Assembly: GCA_035547695.1 (NCBI GenBank)
Contig: DASZUK010000039.1
Location: forward strand, 160,161 to 224,160
Source of the DNA: DASZUK01 sp035547695
GTDB taxonomy: Bacteria > Actinomycetota > Acidimicrobiia > Acidimicrobiales > RAAP-2
Direction of reading: 5' to 3'
DNA length: 64,000 bases
Under the pieces are notes generated by a model. It was given only the letters and a program-made list of their open reading frames with translations, did not search any database and had not been told where the DNA came from. A program made the position numbers and the translations under genes. Below are positions 17,918 through 26,232 of this stretch, one piece after another (position 1 is the first letter of the stretch; every line of letters starts with the position of its first letter).

Positions 17918-18748
17918 TCAGCGGTCCGGGGCGGTGCCCTGCAGGCCGGGGTGCTGGCGGGCCAGGATGGCGGTCACCACCGACCGCGGGGCCAACTGCG
18001 CGCCGACGGCGCCCAGCCGGTTGGCCGCCCCCGGGATGACGATCGCCCGGTCGTGGTCCAGCCCCTCCACCCCCGCCCGGGCCACCTGGTCGGCCGGCAC
18101 CCACATGAACCTCGGCAGCGCCGACGCCGCCTCCGCCTCGGACATGCCGGCGGCTTCGGCGAACCCGGTCTCCACCGGCCCCGGGCACAGCGCGGTCACC
18201 GCCACCCCGGCCGGCCGCAGCTCGGCCCGGAGCGCGTAGGTGTACGACACCACGAACGCCTTGGACCCCCCGTAGACGGCCTGGCCGGGCAGCGGCTGGA
18301 ACGCCGCGGTGGACGCCGTGTTGAGCACCGCCCCCCGGCGGCGGGTGGCCATGCCGGGGACGAACATGGTGCACAGGTCCACCACCGCCTCCACGTCGGT
18401 CCGCACCACCCGCAGCTCCGCCTGCCGGTCCGCCCGGTGCACCGGCCCCAGGGTGGTCAGCCCGGCGTTGTTCACCAGCACCTCCACCGTCAGCCCCAGG
18501 TCGGCCACCGCGTCCGGGAGGGCCGCCCGCGACCGTTCGTCGGCCAGGTCGGCCGGCACCACCTCCACCCGGACCCGATGGGCCGCGGACAGCTCGTCGG
18601 CCAGCGCCTGCAGCCGGTCCCTCCGGCGGGCCACCAGCACCAGCCCCAGCCGGCGGGCGGCCAGCTCCCGGGCGATGTGGGCCCCGATGCCCGACGACGC
18701 CCCGGTGACCAGGCAGGTGGTGTGCGGTCCGGGTTCCGGCAGCCCCAT
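17918..18748 (-). CDS. Short-chain dehydrogenase/reductase
   Basis: A 276-residue classical SDR. The cofactor motif TGASSGIG is at about residue 15, NNAG at about 90, and the catalytic Ser-Tyr-Lys set reads NTAST....YGGSKAF. An Arg-rich RRRDRLQAL after beta-2 suggests NADP(H) preference. LCPGPVETGFAE is typical of the DltE/YqjQ-like subgroup acting on acyl or keto substrates. ATG 18748 is preferred over an upstream ATG at 18756 or a longer frame because the Rossmann strand then starts near residue 12. Confidence 0.88.
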   Translation of the reverse strand: MGLPEPGPHTTCLVTGASSGIGAHIARELAARRLGLVLVARRRDRLQALADELSAAHRVRVEVVPADLADERSRAALPDAVADLGLTVEVLVNNAGLTTLGPVHRADRQAELRVVRTDVEAVVDLCTMFVPGMATRRRGAVLNTASTAAFQPLPGQAVYGGSKAFVVSYTYALRAELRPAGVAVTALCPGPVETGFAEAAGMSEAEAASALPRFMWVPADQVARAGVEGLDHDRAIVIPGAANRLGAVGAQLAPRSVVTAILARQHPGLQGTAPDR

Positions 18749-18924
18749 CGCTCCATGGTAGGCCGGCGGCCCGCCGCGTTCCTGCGCCGAGGCCGGCGTC
18801 CAGGCCGGCATCCGTCGTTGCCGGACCGAGATGGGTGAGCGCCTGGAAACAGGCTGGTCAAACCCCTTGGCGCGGGCCGCCCGGAAGAGGAAAATAGAAG
18901 GGTAACCACGAAAGGAGCGTGCGA

Positions 18925-18969
18925 ATGACTTCGCAATGCTCGAACGAGGAGGACGGTCCGCCGGAGTGA
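18925..18969 (+). CDS. Possible 14-residue leader peptide (unassigned)
   Basis: ATG 18925 to TGA 18969 encodes MTSQCSNEEDGPPE. What makes it worth listing is the AAAGGAG at 18911-18917, one of the best ribosome-binding sites in the intergenic DNA, at ideal spacing. It could be a leader peptide in a transcript ending at the 19127-19159 hairpin, or chance. There is no homology I can recall. Confidence 0.25.
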   Translation: MTSQCSNEEDGPPE

Positions 18970-19126
18970 GGACAGCCGCCGGTGGGCGGCGTCATCAGCC
19001 GGATGCTCGTCCGGACCGACGTAGATGGAGGCCGCAAAACCCGGCCAATGGCCGGCGATCGACGACGGCCCCTCAACACCAATAGCCGAGTGAGTCGGAC
19101 CGGTATCCGGTGGACGCACCACACGA

Positions 19127-19159
19127 CACAGAGCCGGCCCTTATTGGGCCGGCTCTGTG
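19127..19159 (+). terminator. Perfect 14-bp stem hairpin
   Basis: CACAGAGCCGGCCC pairs perfectly with GGGCCGGCTCTGTG around the five-base loop TTATT. It is the most stable simple hairpin in this intergenic region. No U tract follows, which is common for actinobacterial terminators. It would end a short plus-strand transcript from the 18900 region. Confidence 0.5.
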
Positions 19160-19289
19160 CGTCCCAGCCGAAACGGCGGGCCCTGGCCGCCGGGCACGGG
19201 CAGCGGGCACGGGCCGCGGGCGCGGGCAGCGGGCACGGGCCGCGGGTACGGGGCAGGCAGCAGGCACCGCGTCGTGCCACAGTCTGCTG

Positions 19290-20000
19290 ATGGCCTACCG
19301 GTTGCCGATGTTCCCGCTGTCCACCGTGCTGTTCCCCGGCGGGCTGCTGTCGCTGCACGTCTTCGAGCCCCGGTACCGCCGGCTCGTCGCCGACTGCCTG
19401 GCCGGGTCCGGGGAGTTCGGCGTGGTGCTCATCAGCCGCGGCTCCGAGGTCGGGGGAGGCGACCAGCGGGTGTCGGTGGGCTCCGTCGCCCGCGTCCGGC
19501 ACGCCCGGCCACTGGGCGACGGTCGGTGGCTGCTGGCCGCCGAAGGTTGCCGCCGGATACGGGTGGCGCGGTGGCTCCCGGACGATCCGTACCCGGTGGC
19601 CGAGGTGGACGACCTGCCGGACGACGGGCCCGGGGCCCCGGGCGGCGTGGCCGCGGCGGTGCCGGCGGAGGCAGTGCAGGCGGAGGCGGCCAGGGCGGTG
19701 CAGCGCACCCGGGCCCTGCTGTCCGAGCTGGACCGACCGTTGCCGGCCTCCGCCGACCTGTTCGGGGTGGAAGGGGCTGGGGTGGAAGGGGGTGACGACG
19801 GCGACCCGCCGGTGTCCCGACCCGGGGACGTCGAGTGGCTGTCGGCGGCCTCCTGGCAACTGTGCGCCATGGCCCCGCTGAGCCCCATCGACGCCCAGGG
19901 GCTACTGGAGGGAGGCGATCCCCTGGCCCGGCTGGCCGACCTGGCCCAACTGATGGACGACGCCGCGGCCGACCTGGTGCGGCTCCTGGGCGGCGGGTAG
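19290..20000 (+). CDS. Lon-protease substrate-binding (LAN) domain protein
   Basis: A 236-residue stand-alone Lon N-terminal-like domain. The opening MFPLSTVLFPGGLLSLHVFEPRYRRLVADCL is the hallmark of this PUA-related fold, followed by FGVVLISRGSEVGGGD and a helical C-terminal half. There is no AAA+ or protease domain, so it is one of the small LON-domain proteins of unknown function common in actinobacteria. ATG 19290 begins right at the domain. It converges on the alpha/beta hydrolase gene. Confidence 0.85.
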   Translation: MAYRLPMFPLSTVLFPGGLLSLHVFEPRYRRLVADCLAGSGEFGVVLISRGSEVGGGDQRVSVGSVARVRHARPLGDGRWLLAAEGCRRIRVARWLPDDPYPVAEVDDLPDDGPGAPGGVAAAVPAEAVQAEAARAVQRTRALLSELDRPLPASADLFGVEGAGVEGGDDGDPPVSRPGDVEWLSAASWQLCAMAPLSPIDAQGLLEGGDPLARLADLAQLMDDAAADLVRLLGGG

Positions 20001-20012
20001 GCCGGCCGCCCA

Positions 20013-20063
20013 GGACGGCGCCACCCCAGGCCGTCCGGGGGACGGCGCTACCCCAGGCCGTCC
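20013..20063. terminator. Two tandem hairpins between convergent genes
   Basis: GGACGGC...GCCGTCC occurs twice (20013-20036 and 20040-20063), each with a 7-bp stem and a 10-base loop; the two copies are near-identical direct repeats differing by one base in the loop. They sit between the stop codons of the plus-strand LON-domain gene and the minus-strand hydrolase gene, the second running into the hydrolase 3' end. A two-way terminator is the simplest reading. Confidence 0.5.
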
Positions 20064-20932
20064 AGGACGGCGTCGGCGAACCGGACCGGGTCCTCCAGCA
20101 TGGGGTAGTGGCCGACCCCGTCCAGCCAGGTCACGGTGGCGTCGGGCCGGGCGGCCTGCAGCCGGGACGCCATGGCGGCGACGGCGACCGGGTCCTCGTC
20201 CCCCCAGACCACCGTCAGCGGGGACGGGTGGGACTCGACGGCCCCGGTGAACCGCCGTTCGTTGCGGCGGCGCTCCTCGATGTACCGGACCAGCCGCGGC
20301 AGCAGGGACAGGCCGCCGTGGTGGGCCGCCAGCTCGGCCGCCGCGGCCGTTTCGGCCGGGTCCACCCGGCTGCCGGCGGCGAAGGTGGCGGCGACCGCCG
20401 CGGCGAGGCCGTCCTCGGACACCGGGGCCCCGTCGGGCAGCCGCTGGTCGGGCAGGCTGAGCAGAAGCTGCTGGCCGTCGGTGAGCCGGGCCATGTCGAT
20501 GTAGATGCTGCCGTTGGTCACCACCCGGCGGTGCACCCGCACCGGCCACCGCCCGTCCTGTTGCCGGGCCAGCAGCTCCCCGCCGACGGTGTCACCGAGG
20601 TCGTGGGTCAGCAGCGACACTGTCGCCAGCCCCCGGTCGGCGGCGGCGGCCGCCACCACGTCGGCCAGCAGGTCCACCCGGTACGCCAGGTCCGGCTTGT
20701 CCGACAACCCGAACCCCACCAGGTCCACCAGCACCACCCGCCGCTCGACGCGGAGGCGGTCGACCACCAGGTGGAAGTCGAACGAGCTGGTCGGGAACCC
20801 GTGGACCACCAGCAGCGGGTGGTCGCGCTCGGCCGAGGTGGCCGGCAGGTCGGCCACGAAGACGCGGTGGCCGGCCAGTTGGCGGTACCGCCCGGCCGCT
20901 TCCCAGGCCGCCACCGCGGCCGACCGCCACAC
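20048..20932 (-). CDS. Alpha/beta hydrolase with Asp nucleophile (epoxide hydrolase/dehalogenase-like)
   Basis: A 294-residue alpha/beta-hydrolase fold protein. The oxyanion motif HGFPTSSFDF is followed by the nucleophile elbow LLTHDLGDTVG, with Asp rather than Ser, as in epoxide hydrolases and haloalkane dehalogenases. A later acid lies in VVWGDEDPVA, and the catalytic His in LDGVGHYPMLEDP. Asp as nucleophile excludes an ordinary esterase. Substrate unknown; neighbouring lipid genes suggest an epoxide or related xenobiotic/lipid intermediate. Confidence 0.85.
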   Translation of the reverse strand: MWRSAAVAAWEAAGRYRQLAGHRVFVADLPATSAERDHPLLVVHGFPTSSFDFHLVVDRLRVERRVVLVDLVGFGLSDKPDLAYRVDLLADVVAAAAADRGLATVSLLTHDLGDTVGGELLARQQDGRWPVRVHRRVVTNGSIYIDMARLTDGQQLLLSLPDQRLPDGAPVSEDGLAAAVAATFAAGSRVDPAETAAAAELAAHHGGLSLLPRLVRYIEERRRNERRFTGAVESHPSPLTVVWGDEDPVAVAAMASRLQAARPDATVTWLDGVGHYPMLEDPVRFADAVLDGLG

Positions 20933-20996
20933 TGCCCGACTGCCGCCTGCGCCTGCCGACTGCGCCTGCCGTCCGGGACCGCTTGTCCGGAGCGGT

Positions 20997-21899
20997 CTAG
21001 AAGAAGCTGAACGGGAACAGGCCGGGGGAGGCGTCCTTGAACAGCTCGCCCTTGGCCGCCACCAGCTCCTCCGGGGTCCAGGCCCGGTCCCGGTGCAGCT
21101 CCCCGACGGGGTGGAAGTGGCTCATCAGCCAGATGTCGCCACCGAACACGATGAACACCTGCGACGTCACGTCCGCCGCCTCGTCGCTGGCCAGGAAGCC
21201 CACCAACTGGGCCACGTTGGCCGGGTCGAACTTGTCGAACCCGCCCTCCACCGCGGCCATCTCGGTGAAGATCTCCTCCGTCATCCGGGTCCGGGCCCGG
21301 GGGGCGATGGCGTTGACGGTCACCCCGAACCGCTCCAGCTCGCGGGCCAGGATCCAGGTCATGCCGACGATGCCCAGCTTGGCCGACCCGTAGTTGATCT
21401 GCCCCACGCTGCCGAACAGGCCGGACTCGGAGCTGGTGTTGATGATCCGCCCCGACGTCGGCTCGCCGGCCTTCGACTTGGCCCGCCAGTACACCGCGGC
21501 GAAGTGCGAGGTGGCGAAGTGGCCCTTCAGGTGGACGCGGATGACGTCGTCCCATGTGGCCTCGTCCATGCTGAACGACATCTTGTCCCGCAGGATGCCG
21601 GCGTTGTTGACCAGGATGTCCAGCGACCCGTAGGTGTCCACGGCCTGGTCCACCAGGTTCTTGGCCCCCTGCCAGGAGCTGATGTCGTCGCTGTTCACCG
21701 CGGCGGTGCCGCCGTTGGCGGTGATGGTGTTGACCACGTCCTGGGCCGGGGACACGTCGCCGCCCTCTCCGGACAGCGATCCGCCGACGTCGTTGACGAC
21801 GACCGTTGCCCCCTGGCCGGCCAGCAGCAGGGCCTCCTCCCGGCCGATGCCCCGGCCGGCGCCGGTGACGATGGCGATCTTGCCGTCCAGCAGTCCCAT
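20997..21899 (-). CDS. SDR, MFE-2-like 3-hydroxyacyl-CoA dehydrogenase
   Basis: 300 residues. The N-terminus MGLLDGKIAIVTGAGRGIGREEALLLAGQGATVVVNDVGG, with NDVGG after beta-2, is typical of the SDR part of peroxisomal-type multifunctional enzyme 2 and its bacterial single-domain relatives, which oxidise 3-hydroxyacyl-CoA or 17-beta-hydroxysteroid groups. NNAGILRDK and NTSSESGLFG...YGSAKLG supply the catalytic Asn, Ser, Tyr and Lys. The C-terminal tail SPGLFPFSFF is hydrophobic. ATG 21899 begins at the fold. A role in lipid or sterol beta-oxidation is inferred from family and neighbours. Confidence 0.88.
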   Translation of the reverse strand: MGLLDGKIAIVTGAGRGIGREEALLLAGQGATVVVNDVGGSLSGEGGDVSPAQDVVNTITANGGTAAVNSDDISSWQGAKNLVDQAVDTYGSLDILVNNAGILRDKMSFSMDEATWDDVIRVHLKGHFATSHFAAVYWRAKSKAGEPTSGRIINTSSESGLFGSVGQINYGSAKLGIVGMTWILARELERFGVTVNAIAPRARTRMTEEIFTEMAAVEGGFDKFDPANVAQLVGFLASDEAADVTSQVFIVFGGDIWLMSHFHPVGELHRDRAWTPEELVAAKGELFKDASPGLFPFSFF

Positions 21900-22063
21900 G
21901 AGCGTCCTTCCAGTCGGTGGCCGGTCCGGTGAGGGCCCGGCCAGGTGTGGGCGGGTGGCGACGCCGCCGCCGACGCCGCCGCGACCCGGCAGCATGGCCG
22001 AAACGGCGGTGCCGGGGCAAACAGGGCAGCAGGGGCCGCCGGTCCGGCACCGCTGCGCCGGAG

Positions 22064-22145
22064 TGCGGGCGAGAGGACTCGAACCTCCACCCCCGAAGGG
22101 ACCGGGACCTAAACCCGGCGCGTCTACCGATTCCGCCACGCCCGC
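22064..22145 (-). tRNA. tRNA-Leu (anticodon TAG)
   Basis: On the minus strand GCGGGCG...CGCCCGC forms the 7-bp acceptor stem with discriminator A. The anticodon stem GCCGGG/CCCGGT encloses a TTTAGGT loop with anticodon TAG. A long variable arm (class II) and a GGTTCGAGTCC T-arm follow. CCA is not encoded. It lies between the SDR and clpP genes. Confidence 0.95.
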
Positions 22146-22265
22146 AGCGGGCCCGTCGGCGCGGGCCCGGCCAGCGTAGCCCCGGTGGGCACCGGTGGGC
22201 CCCGGCGTGCCCACCGACGGCCGGCGTGTCCCCCCGGCCGGTCCGCGGCGGGTAGCCTCGGTCCC

Positions 22266-22877
22266 ATGGCTTCTGACCCCGCCATCCCGTCCGTGCTGTC
22301 CGCCGCCGGCGGGCCGGACCCCACCGGCGACATCTACCAGCGGCTGCTCAAAGAGCGCATCGTGTTCATCGGCAGCGCCATCGACCAGAACACCGCCAAC
22401 CTGGTCTGCGCCCAGTTGATCCTGTTGGAGGCCGAGGACCACGAGCGGGACATCTCCGTCTACATCAACTCCCCCGGGGGGTCCGTCACCGACGGCCTGG
22501 CCATCTACGACACCATGCAGTACGTCAAGCCCGACGTGGCCACCATCTGCGTCGGCCTGGCCGCCTCCATGGGCCAGTTCCTGCTGTGCGCCGGGGCCCC
22601 CGGCAAGCGGTACGCCCTGCCGCACTCCCGCATCCTGATGCACCAGCCGTCCGGGGCCATGCAGGGCCAGGCCGCCGACATCGCCATCCAGGCCGAGCAG
22701 ATCGTGTACCTGAAGCGGATGATGGCGGAGCGGATCGCCTTCCACACCGGGCAGCCGGTGGAGCGGATCGAGGCCGACTCGGACCGGGACCGGTGGTTCA
22801 CCGCCGAAGAAGCCCGCGAGTACGGCTTCATCGACCAGGTCATCGACCGGTCGGCCGCTCAGGTCGGCGGCGCCTGA
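22266..22877 (+). CDS. clpP: ATP-dependent Clp protease proteolytic subunit
   Basis: A 203-residue serine peptidase. YINSPGGSVTDGLAIYDTMQ, the catalytic Ser in VGLAASMGQFLL, the catalytic His in LPHSRILMHQPSG and the C-terminal Asp segment are intact. With Clp ATPases it forms the 14-mer that degrades, among others, proteins tagged by tmRNA, whose gene is 14 kb away. It stands alone here, not beside a second clpP or clpX, and is followed within two bases by the exporter permease gene, so downstream expression could be coupled. Confidence 0.96.
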   Translation: MASDPAIPSVLSAAGGPDPTGDIYQRLLKERIVFIGSAIDQNTANLVCAQLILLEAEDHERDISVYINSPGGSVTDGLAIYDTMQYVKPDVATICVGLAASMGQFLLCAGAPGKRYALPHSRILMHQPSGAMQGQAADIAIQAEQIVYLKRMMAERIAFHTGQPVERIEADSDRDRWFTAEEAREYGFIDQVIDRSAAQVGGA

Positions 22878-22879
22878 GC

Positions 22880-23917
22880 GTGGCCCTGGAAGCTCCGGTG
22901 CCCCCGGCAGGCGCGCCCGCCGAGGCAGGGCAGGCCGGCGAAGACGCCCCACCGCTGCGGTTCGGCGACGCCTCCCCGATGGCCGACCCCGACCTGCGCG
23001 GGGACGCCCTCACCCGGAACAAGCAGACCCGGGTGGTGTCGGCCAACGTCACCGTCTGGCGGCGGCTGGCCGAGATCTGGCGGTCCCGGGAGCTGCTGGT
23101 CTACCTGGTCCGGACCGAGATCAAGGTCAAGTACAAGAACTCGTTCCTGGGCCTGTTGTGGTCGATGCTGTCCCCGGCCATGACCCTGGTGGTGTACACC
23201 GTCGTGTTCGGGCTGTTCCTCCGGAACGGCATCCCCAACTTCGTCGTCTTCCTGTTCGCCGGCCTGCTGCTGTGGAACTTCTTCTCCACCGCCGTCATGA
23301 GCGCCACCGGGGTCGTGGTCAACAACGCCGGCCTGGTCAAGAAGGTGTCGTTCCCCCGCGAGATCCTCGCCCTGGCCGCCATCGGGTCGGCCGGCGTCTT
23401 CTTCTTCTTCCAGGCCTGCGTCATGGTCATCTTCCTGGTCGGGTTCCAGATGGCACCGGCGTGGTCGTTGCTGTGGCTGGTCGTGGTGGCCATCGTCCCC
23501 ACCATCGTCCTCGGGGCCGCACTGGGCATCTTCCTGGCGTCGGTCAACGTGTACCTCCGGGACACCCAGCACCTGGTGGAGGTCATCGTCGGCGCCGCCT
23601 GGTTCTGGGCCTGCCCGATCGTGTACTCCTACCAGAACACGGTGGCCATCCACCTGAAGCAGCACGGGATCACCTGGCTGTACTTCCTCAACCCCATGAC
23701 GCCGCTGGTGATGACCTTCCAGCGGGTCCTGTACGACCGCCCCGGCCTGGTCCGACTGACCACAACAGCCCACCCGTTGAAGCAGTTGCTGCCCGGCTGG
23801 CCGGCCACCACCTACCTGTGGGCCGACGCCGTCGTCCTGGGGGTGGCCCTGGTGCTGTTCTACGTGGCCATGGTCGTCTTCGGCCGGCTGGCCGGCAACT
23901 TCGCCGAGGAGCTCTGA
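22880..23917 (+). CDS. ABC-2 type polysaccharide export permease (Wzm-like)
   Basis: 345 residues from GTG 22880, three bases after clpP. A cytosolic Pro/Ala-rich N-terminus of about 65 residues leads to RSRELLVYLVRTEIKVKYKNSFLGLLWSMLSP, the conserved ABC-2 export entry, and then six hydrophobic helices to the C-terminus. YFLNPMTPLVMTFQRVLYDR is the usual late periplasmic loop motif. It pairs with the ATPase encoded eight bases downstream to export a lipid-linked glycan, as in O-antigen, galactan or teichoic-acid systems. Confidence 0.9.
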   Translation: MALEAPVPPAGAPAEAGQAGEDAPPLRFGDASPMADPDLRGDALTRNKQTRVVSANVTVWRRLAEIWRSRELLVYLVRTEIKVKYKNSFLGLLWSMLSPAMTLVVYTVVFGLFLRNGIPNFVVFLFAGLLLWNFFSTAVMSATGVVVNNAGLVKKVSFPREILALAAIGSAGVFFFFQACVMVIFLVGFQMAPAWSLLWLVVVAIVPTIVLGAALGIFLASVNVYLRDTQHLVEVIVGAAWFWACPIVYSYQNTVAIHLKQHGITWLYFLNPMTPLVMTFQRVLYDRPGLVRLTTTAHPLKQLLPGWPATTYLWADAVVLGVALVLFYVAMVVFGRLAGNFAEEL

Positions 23918-23924
23918 GCCGCCC

Positions 23925-25226
23925 GTGAGCGAGCTGGCCGTCGACTTCCAGGACGTCTCCAAGCGGTTCCGGCTGTACCACGAGAAGTACACGTCGCTGA
24001 AGGAGAAGCTGATCCACATCGGCCGGGTCCCCCACGAGGACCTGTGGGCGCTCCGCGACGTGTCGTTCGAGGTCAAGGAGGGCGAGACCGTCGGCATCCT
24101 GGGCCGCAACGGCTCCGGCAAGTCGACGGCCCTCAAGTGCGTCTGCGGGGTGCTGCAGCCCACGTCGGGACAGGTGGTGGTCCGGGGCAAGCTGGCCGGC
24201 CTCCTGGAGCTGGGGGCCGGGTTCCAGCAGGACCTGTCGGGCCGGGAGAACATCTACCTGAACGGGTCCATGCTGGGCCTGTCCAAGCGGGAGGTGGACC
24301 GGCTGTTCGACGACATCGTCGACTTCGCCGAGCTCGGCCAGTTCATCGACAACCAGGTCAAGTTCTACTCGTCCGGCATGTACGTCCGGCTGGGGTTCGC
24401 GGTGGCCGTCAACGTCGACCCCGACGTGCTGGTGGTCGACGAGGTCCTGGCGGTCGGTGACGAGCGGTTCCAGCGCAAGTGCATGGACCGGATCAAGCAG
24501 TTCCAGCGGGAGGGGCGGACCATCCTGTTCGTGTCCCACTCCCCGGACCAGGTGCGGGCCATCTGCGACCGGGCGGTGGTGCTGTCCGACGGGCTCATGA
24601 TCGGCCAGGGATCCCCCGGCGAGGCCGTCCGGCTGTTCCGGGAGCGGCTCATGGAGGCCGGCGACGTGCTGGCCATGGGCAGCGGTGACGAGCCGCCGGC
24701 GCCCGAGCCGGCGCCCCCGTCGGGCCCGGCCGTCCTGCCGGCGTCGATCCAGGTGACGGCCGCCGAGATCAAGGGCGGTGGGTCCGACAGCTCGCGCCCG
24801 GTACGCATCACCGACGTCACCGCGTTCTACCCGGAGGTCAACGAGCGGCGGTACCTGCTGCCCCGGGAGACCCTGATCGTGCGCGTGGCCTATCAGGCGT
24901 CGGAGCCCAGCGCCGGCGTCGTCGTGGCCATCGAGATCCGGCTCGCCGACGGCACCGTCCTGTTCCGGACCGACACCGAGATCATGGGGCTCGTCCACGA
25001 CGTCCAGGCCGGCCCCGGCGCGGTGGACTTCCACTTCGACGACCTGCCCCTGTTCGACGGTTCGTACCAGATCAACGTCGGCATCACCGGGCCGGGCGGC
25101 ATCCTGTACGACTGGCGGGAGCCGGCCTGCACCTTCGAGGTGATGAACCCGGGCCGGGCGACCGGGGTGATCGCCGTGCCGGTCAAGGTGGCCATCGTCC
25201 CCACCGAGCTGGTGGAGTCCGCATGA
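23925..25226 (+). CDS. Polysaccharide ABC exporter ATPase with carbohydrate-binding C-terminus (Wzt-like)
   Basis: 433 residues from GTG. The N-terminal nucleotide-binding domain (about 1-245) has Walker A GRNGSGKST, the signature region YSSGMYVRLGFAVAV and Walker B VLVVDEVLAVGDE. After a Pro-rich linker (about 250-280) comes a beta-sandwich of the Wzt C-terminal type (VRITDVTAFYPEVNERRYLLPRETLIVRVAYQA and on to the end), which in known systems reads the glycan terminus before export. Encoded with its permease at the head of a glycosyltransferase cluster. Confidence 0.92.
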   Translation: MSELAVDFQDVSKRFRLYHEKYTSLKEKLIHIGRVPHEDLWALRDVSFEVKEGETVGILGRNGSGKSTALKCVCGVLQPTSGQVVVRGKLAGLLELGAGFQQDLSGRENIYLNGSMLGLSKREVDRLFDDIVDFAELGQFIDNQVKFYSSGMYVRLGFAVAVNVDPDVLVVDEVLAVGDERFQRKCMDRIKQFQREGRTILFVSHSPDQVRAICDRAVVLSDGLMIGQGSPGEAVRLFRERLMEAGDVLAMGSGDEPPAPEPAPPSGPAVLPASIQVTAAEIKGGGSDSSRPVRITDVTAFYPEVNERRYLLPRETLIVRVAYQASEPSAGVVVAIEIRLADGTVLFRTDTEIMGLVHDVQAGPGAVDFHFDDLPLFDGSYQINVGITGPGGILYDWREPACTFEVMNPGRATGVIAVPVKVAIVPTELVESA

Positions 25227-25261
25227 GCGCGCAGCACGACGGGAGCCGGGAGCCGAGGTGA
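25223..25261 (+). other. 12-codon coupling mini-ORF between wzt and the next gene
   Basis: An ATG overlapping the wzt stop (ATGA) opens a short frame, MSAQHDGSREPR, whose own TGA overlaps GTG 25258 of the following gene. Ribosomes finishing wzt could thereby reinitiate twice and reach the next gene without a free ribosome-binding site. This reading is structural only; the peptide itself probably has no function. Confidence 0.35.
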
Positions 25262-26232
25262 GCGAGGAAGACCGGGCGTACCTGGCCCAGGTGATGCTGG
25301 AGATCGACGACGAGGTCCGCCGCCGGCGGGCCTCCGGCGACCTGCCGGCCCGGGTGGAGCGGGAGCTGGACGAGCTGTTCCTGGAGCACTCCCCGGTGGC
25401 CGGCCGTGGCGGCGGCCTGGGCGAGGCCCTGCGGATGGTGGACGCCGCCGCCTTCATCGACCCGGTGGTGCCGGTCGGCTCCAACAAGTCCGGCGGCGCC
25501 GCCGTCAAGAAGGGGCTGCGGTCCCTCAACCTCTGGTACATCGGCTACGTCACCCACCAGGTCAGCCAGTTCGCCAGCGCCGTCAGCCGGACCCTGCACC
25601 TCCTCGACGACCGGGTCACCGAGCTGCGCCGGCAGTTGGACGCCCAGCAGGTGCCGGCCGCCCCGGTGGTGGCGGTGCCGGGGCTGACCGGGGCCGGTGC
25701 GTGGTGGGGGCCGCAGGCCGCCAAGGCCCTGGCCGGTGCGCCGGGCCGGGTGCTGCACGCCGCCTGTGCCGACGGCTGGCTGGTCCGCTCCCTGGCCGGC
25801 GACGGCGTGGACGCCTACGGGGTGGACCCCCGGCCGGGCAAGACCGACGACGCCGAGGCCATCGGGGGACGGGGCGGCGACCTCCGCGAGGAGGGCGTCG
25901 TCGACCACCTGCGGGCCGTCGAGTCCGGCGCCCTCGGCGGGGTGGTGCTGGACGGCGTGGTCGACGGCATGCCCCACGGCGAGCGGCAGCAGCTCCTGGG
26001 CCTGCTCGGCGACCGGCTGGCCCCCGACGGGGTGCTGGTGGTCCACTCCCTGTCCCCGGCCGGTTGGGACGCCGACGACGCCCCGCCGGAGGCCGACCTG
26101 GCCCCGGGCCGGCCGCTGCGCCCGGGCACCTGGGCCCACCTGCTGCCCACCCTGGGCTACGCCGTCACGGTGCACCCCGGGCCGTCGGCCGCCGACTACC
26201 TGGTGGTGGCCGTCCACGACTCGCCCCGGTGA
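25258..26232 (+). CDS. Methyltransferase-like protein of the glycan cluster (paralog A)
   Basis: 324 residues from GTG. The N-terminal half (to about 145) is helical and charged, with GLRSLNLWYIGYVTHQVSQFASAVSRTLHLLDDRV. The C-terminal half resembles a class I SAM methyltransferase fold: VLHAACADGWLVRSLA in place of the glycine-rich motif I, VDAYGVDPRP, then a GVVLDGVVDGMPHGERQQLLGLLGDRLAPDGVLVVHSL stretch matching the late strands. Motif I lacks the usual GxGxG, so catalysis is doubtful. A clear paralog lies at 37650-38774; both are translationally coupled to a glycosyltransferase of one subfamily. Confidence 0.6.
   Translation: MSEEDRAYLAQVMLEIDDEVRRRRASGDLPARVERELDELFLEHSPVAGRGGGLGEALRMVDAAAFIDPVVPVGSNKSGGAAVKKGLRSLNLWYIGYVTHQVSQFASAVSRTLHLLDDRVTELRRQLDAQQVPAAPVVAVPGLTGAGAWWGPQAAKALAGAPGRVLHAACADGWLVRSLAGDGVDAYGVDPRPGKTDDAEAIGGRGGDLREEGVVDHLRAVESGALGGVVLDGVVDGMPHGERQQLLGLLGDRLAPDGVLVVHSLSPAGWDADDAPPEADLAPGRPLRPGTWAHLLPTLGYAVTVHPGPSAADYLVVAVHDSPR

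Larger units (their letters stand above)
18749..19289. other. 540-bp intergenic region with a strong hairpin
   Basis: This space between divergent genes has no convincing gene longer than 20 codons. It contains a 14-codon reading frame (18925-18969, plus) preceded by AAAGGAG seven bases before its ATG, a 14-bp perfect hairpin at 19127-19159, and GC-rich repeats of a GGGCACGGGC(A/C)GCG type at about 19193-19270 just before the next gene. The short frame plus hairpin could be a leader or a small RNA unit; I do not recognise a known RNA family. Confidence 0.5.

Noticed and set aside
20997..22952. 651-residue SDR with a long N-terminal extension
   Set aside because: The extra part runs through tRNA-Leu and antisense to clpP; ATG 21899 gives a normal SDR.
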